Shown here in pieces: positions 62,986-64,000 of a DNA stretch of 64,000 nucleotides. The translations under genes and the position numbers were made by a program. The DNA comes from Saprospiraceae bacterium (GTDB taxonomy: Bacteria > Bacteroidota > Bacteroidia > Chitinophagales > Saprospiraceae). The stretch spans positions 1 to 64,000 of the forward strand of contig JADKFC010000012.1 of assembly GCA_016717655.1 (NCBI GenBank), read 5' to 3'. The notes beneath the pieces are model-generated. The model ran no database searches and was not told the origin of the DNA. It saw nothing but the letters and a program-made list of their open reading frames with translations. How positions within the stretch are numbered: the first letter of the stretch is position 1; every line of letters starts with the position of its first letter.

Positions 62986-64000
62986 ATGAGTGATTATTCC
63001 CATGTAGCCAATGCTCATCCATCGTACATCGAAGCCATGTACAAAAACTATCAACAAAGCCCTGAATCCATTGAAAAGGAGTGGAGACTGTTTTTTGAAG
63101 GCTTTGATTTTGCCTCTTACCACGCCAATGGCAGTTCTGCGGCTACCAGTTCGGGAGGTGATGTGAGCAAAGAATTTGGTGTTTTGTCCATCATCCATGG
63201 CTTCAGACAGAGGGGCCACCTTTTGTCGACCACCAATCCCATCAGGCCTCGCAGAGACAGAACCCCTCATCTTGATCTGGCAGATTATGGTTTGAGCAAT
63301 GAAGATCTCAGCAGCGTATTTCAAGCCGGAGAAGAAATTGGCATGAAAGGAGCCACCCTGGCCCAGATTCTTGACAGGCTAAAGGTCATTTATTGTGGTA
63401 GCCTTGGTGTAGAATATGCCCACATTGAAAACAGAGAACGCCGCATGTGGCTTCGACATAAGCTGGAGCAAAGAAACCTCAATAGCGACTACGGACTAAG
63501 CATAGAAAAAAAGAGAAGAACCCTTGAAAAACTCAATGGGGCGGTGATCTTTGAAAGATTCCTCCACACCAAGTATGTGGGTCAAAAAGATTTTCACTCG
63601 AAGGAGGAGAGACCACCATTGCGGCGCTGGATGCCATCATCCACAAAGCAGCGGGTGAAGACAAGGTAGAAGAAGTGGTTATTGGCATGGCCCACAGGGG
63701 TCGACTCAATGTACTGGCCAACACCCTGGGCAAGACCTACGAACAGATCTTTACCGAATTTGAAGGTACCTCTGTACCCGACCAAAGTTTTGGTGATGGC
63801 GACGTAAAATACCACCTTGGTTTTTCATCCATTGTTAAAATGGAAAACAAAGAGGTATACCTCAAGCTGGTACCTAATCCATCCCACCTCGAGGCCGTGA
63901 ATCCAGTACTCGAAGGCTTTACCAGGGCAAAGATAGATTTGTTGTACAACGATTACAGCAAGATCCTGCCCATCACCATCCACGGAGATGCAGCGGCAGC
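62986..64000 (+). CDS. sucA: 2-oxoglutarate dehydrogenase E1 component (partial; one frameshift)
   Basis: The N-terminal part (MSDYSHVANAHPSYIEAMYK) and following GHLLSTTNPIRPRRDRTPHL match the E1o family, and the gene runs off the window end. The frame breaks near 63584-63588, but the expected sequence RFSLEGGETTIAALDAIIHK, then VVIGMAHRGRLNVLANTLGK, continues in the next frame. It continues to the edge with FSSIVKMENKEVYLKLVPNP. Loss of one A in a run of five explains it. It decarboxylates 2-oxoglutarate using thiamine diphosphate in the TCA cycle and works with E2 and Lpd. Probably a sequence error. Confidence 0.9.

Noticed and set aside
1..64000. CRISPR arrays, rRNA genes, insertion-sequence transposases and metabolite riboswitches
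   Set aside because: None could be recognised by reading; no repeat-spacer pattern, rRNA signature, transposase or conserved riboswitch core was seen.

Overview
The window is a chromosomal segment from a member of the Bacteroidota. The evidence is a SusC/SusD pair, several proteins with type IX secretion (Por/T9SS) C-terminal sorting domains, TAnnTTTG-type -7 promoter elements, and Bacteroidota neighbourhoods such as RicT next to DNA polymerase III delta'. Gene content and protein style would fit a Saprospiraceae-like lineage, but that is an inference. Two perfect parS sites (5309-5324 and 5356-5371) and dnaN in the same window suggest that it lies near the replication origin. The 0.58-kb gene-free stretch at 9574-10158 is a candidate, unproven, origin region.

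Layout: 0-5 kb carries, on the minus strand, the start of an Nfu-type Fe-S scaffold gene, penicillin-binding protein 1A and an LVIVD/choice-of-anchor-B exported protein, with a divergent 3-methyladenine DNA glycosylase. 5-13 kb has the parS pair, an M1 peptidase broken by two frameshifts, an alpha/beta hydrolase, heme A synthase (COX15 type), and a tightly coupled dtd-mazG-ftcD operon. 12.6-17.8 kb is membrane-rich: a minus-strand trio of DUF4956 membrane protein, HlyD-like adaptor and TolC-like outer-membrane protein, facing a plus-strand pair of a polytopic membrane protein and a DUF4199 protein. 17.8-28.1 kb holds a FadL-like porin, a low-complexity secreted protein, proS, a three-gene operon ending in an FG-GAP/T9SS protein, a small lipoprotein, a DUF3127 protein and glyS.

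28.1-35.5 kb is an integrative element of about 7.3 kb inserted in the 3' end of a CAT-anticodon tRNA gene. It is bounded by 25-bp direct repeats (28153-28177 and 35496-35520) and carries a tyrosine integrase, an excisionase-like HTH protein, a broken replication-initiator-like gene and a broken single-chain nuclease-methyltransferase of the type ISP kind. The tRNA's probable original terminator now lies beyond the right repeat.

35.5-45.3 kb is core again: dnaN-nadD, a large reprolysin-like metallopeptidase, a small membrane protein, an aldo/keto reductase, an M29 aminopeptidase, hflX and a small exported protein. 45.4-56.4 kb is a glycan-utilisation locus: a secreted GH65-family enzyme, an esterase, a SusD with an inserted SusE/F-like domain, SusC, and an eight-repeat SusE/F-like protein with a T9SS tail. 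These would bind, import and cleave an alpha-glucan-type substrate. 56.4-62 kb is a minus-strand series (glutathione peroxidase, delta', ricT, lpd, purQ), followed by a T9SS protein and the start of sucA (2-oxoglutarate dehydrogenase E1).

A cross-cutting feature is single-base frameshifts in otherwise well-conserved genes (M1 peptidase twice, purQ, sucA), mostly at short homopolymers. These look like sequence errors in core genes. The lesions in the integrative element also include an in-frame stop and a missing coding segment, so real decay is more likely there.
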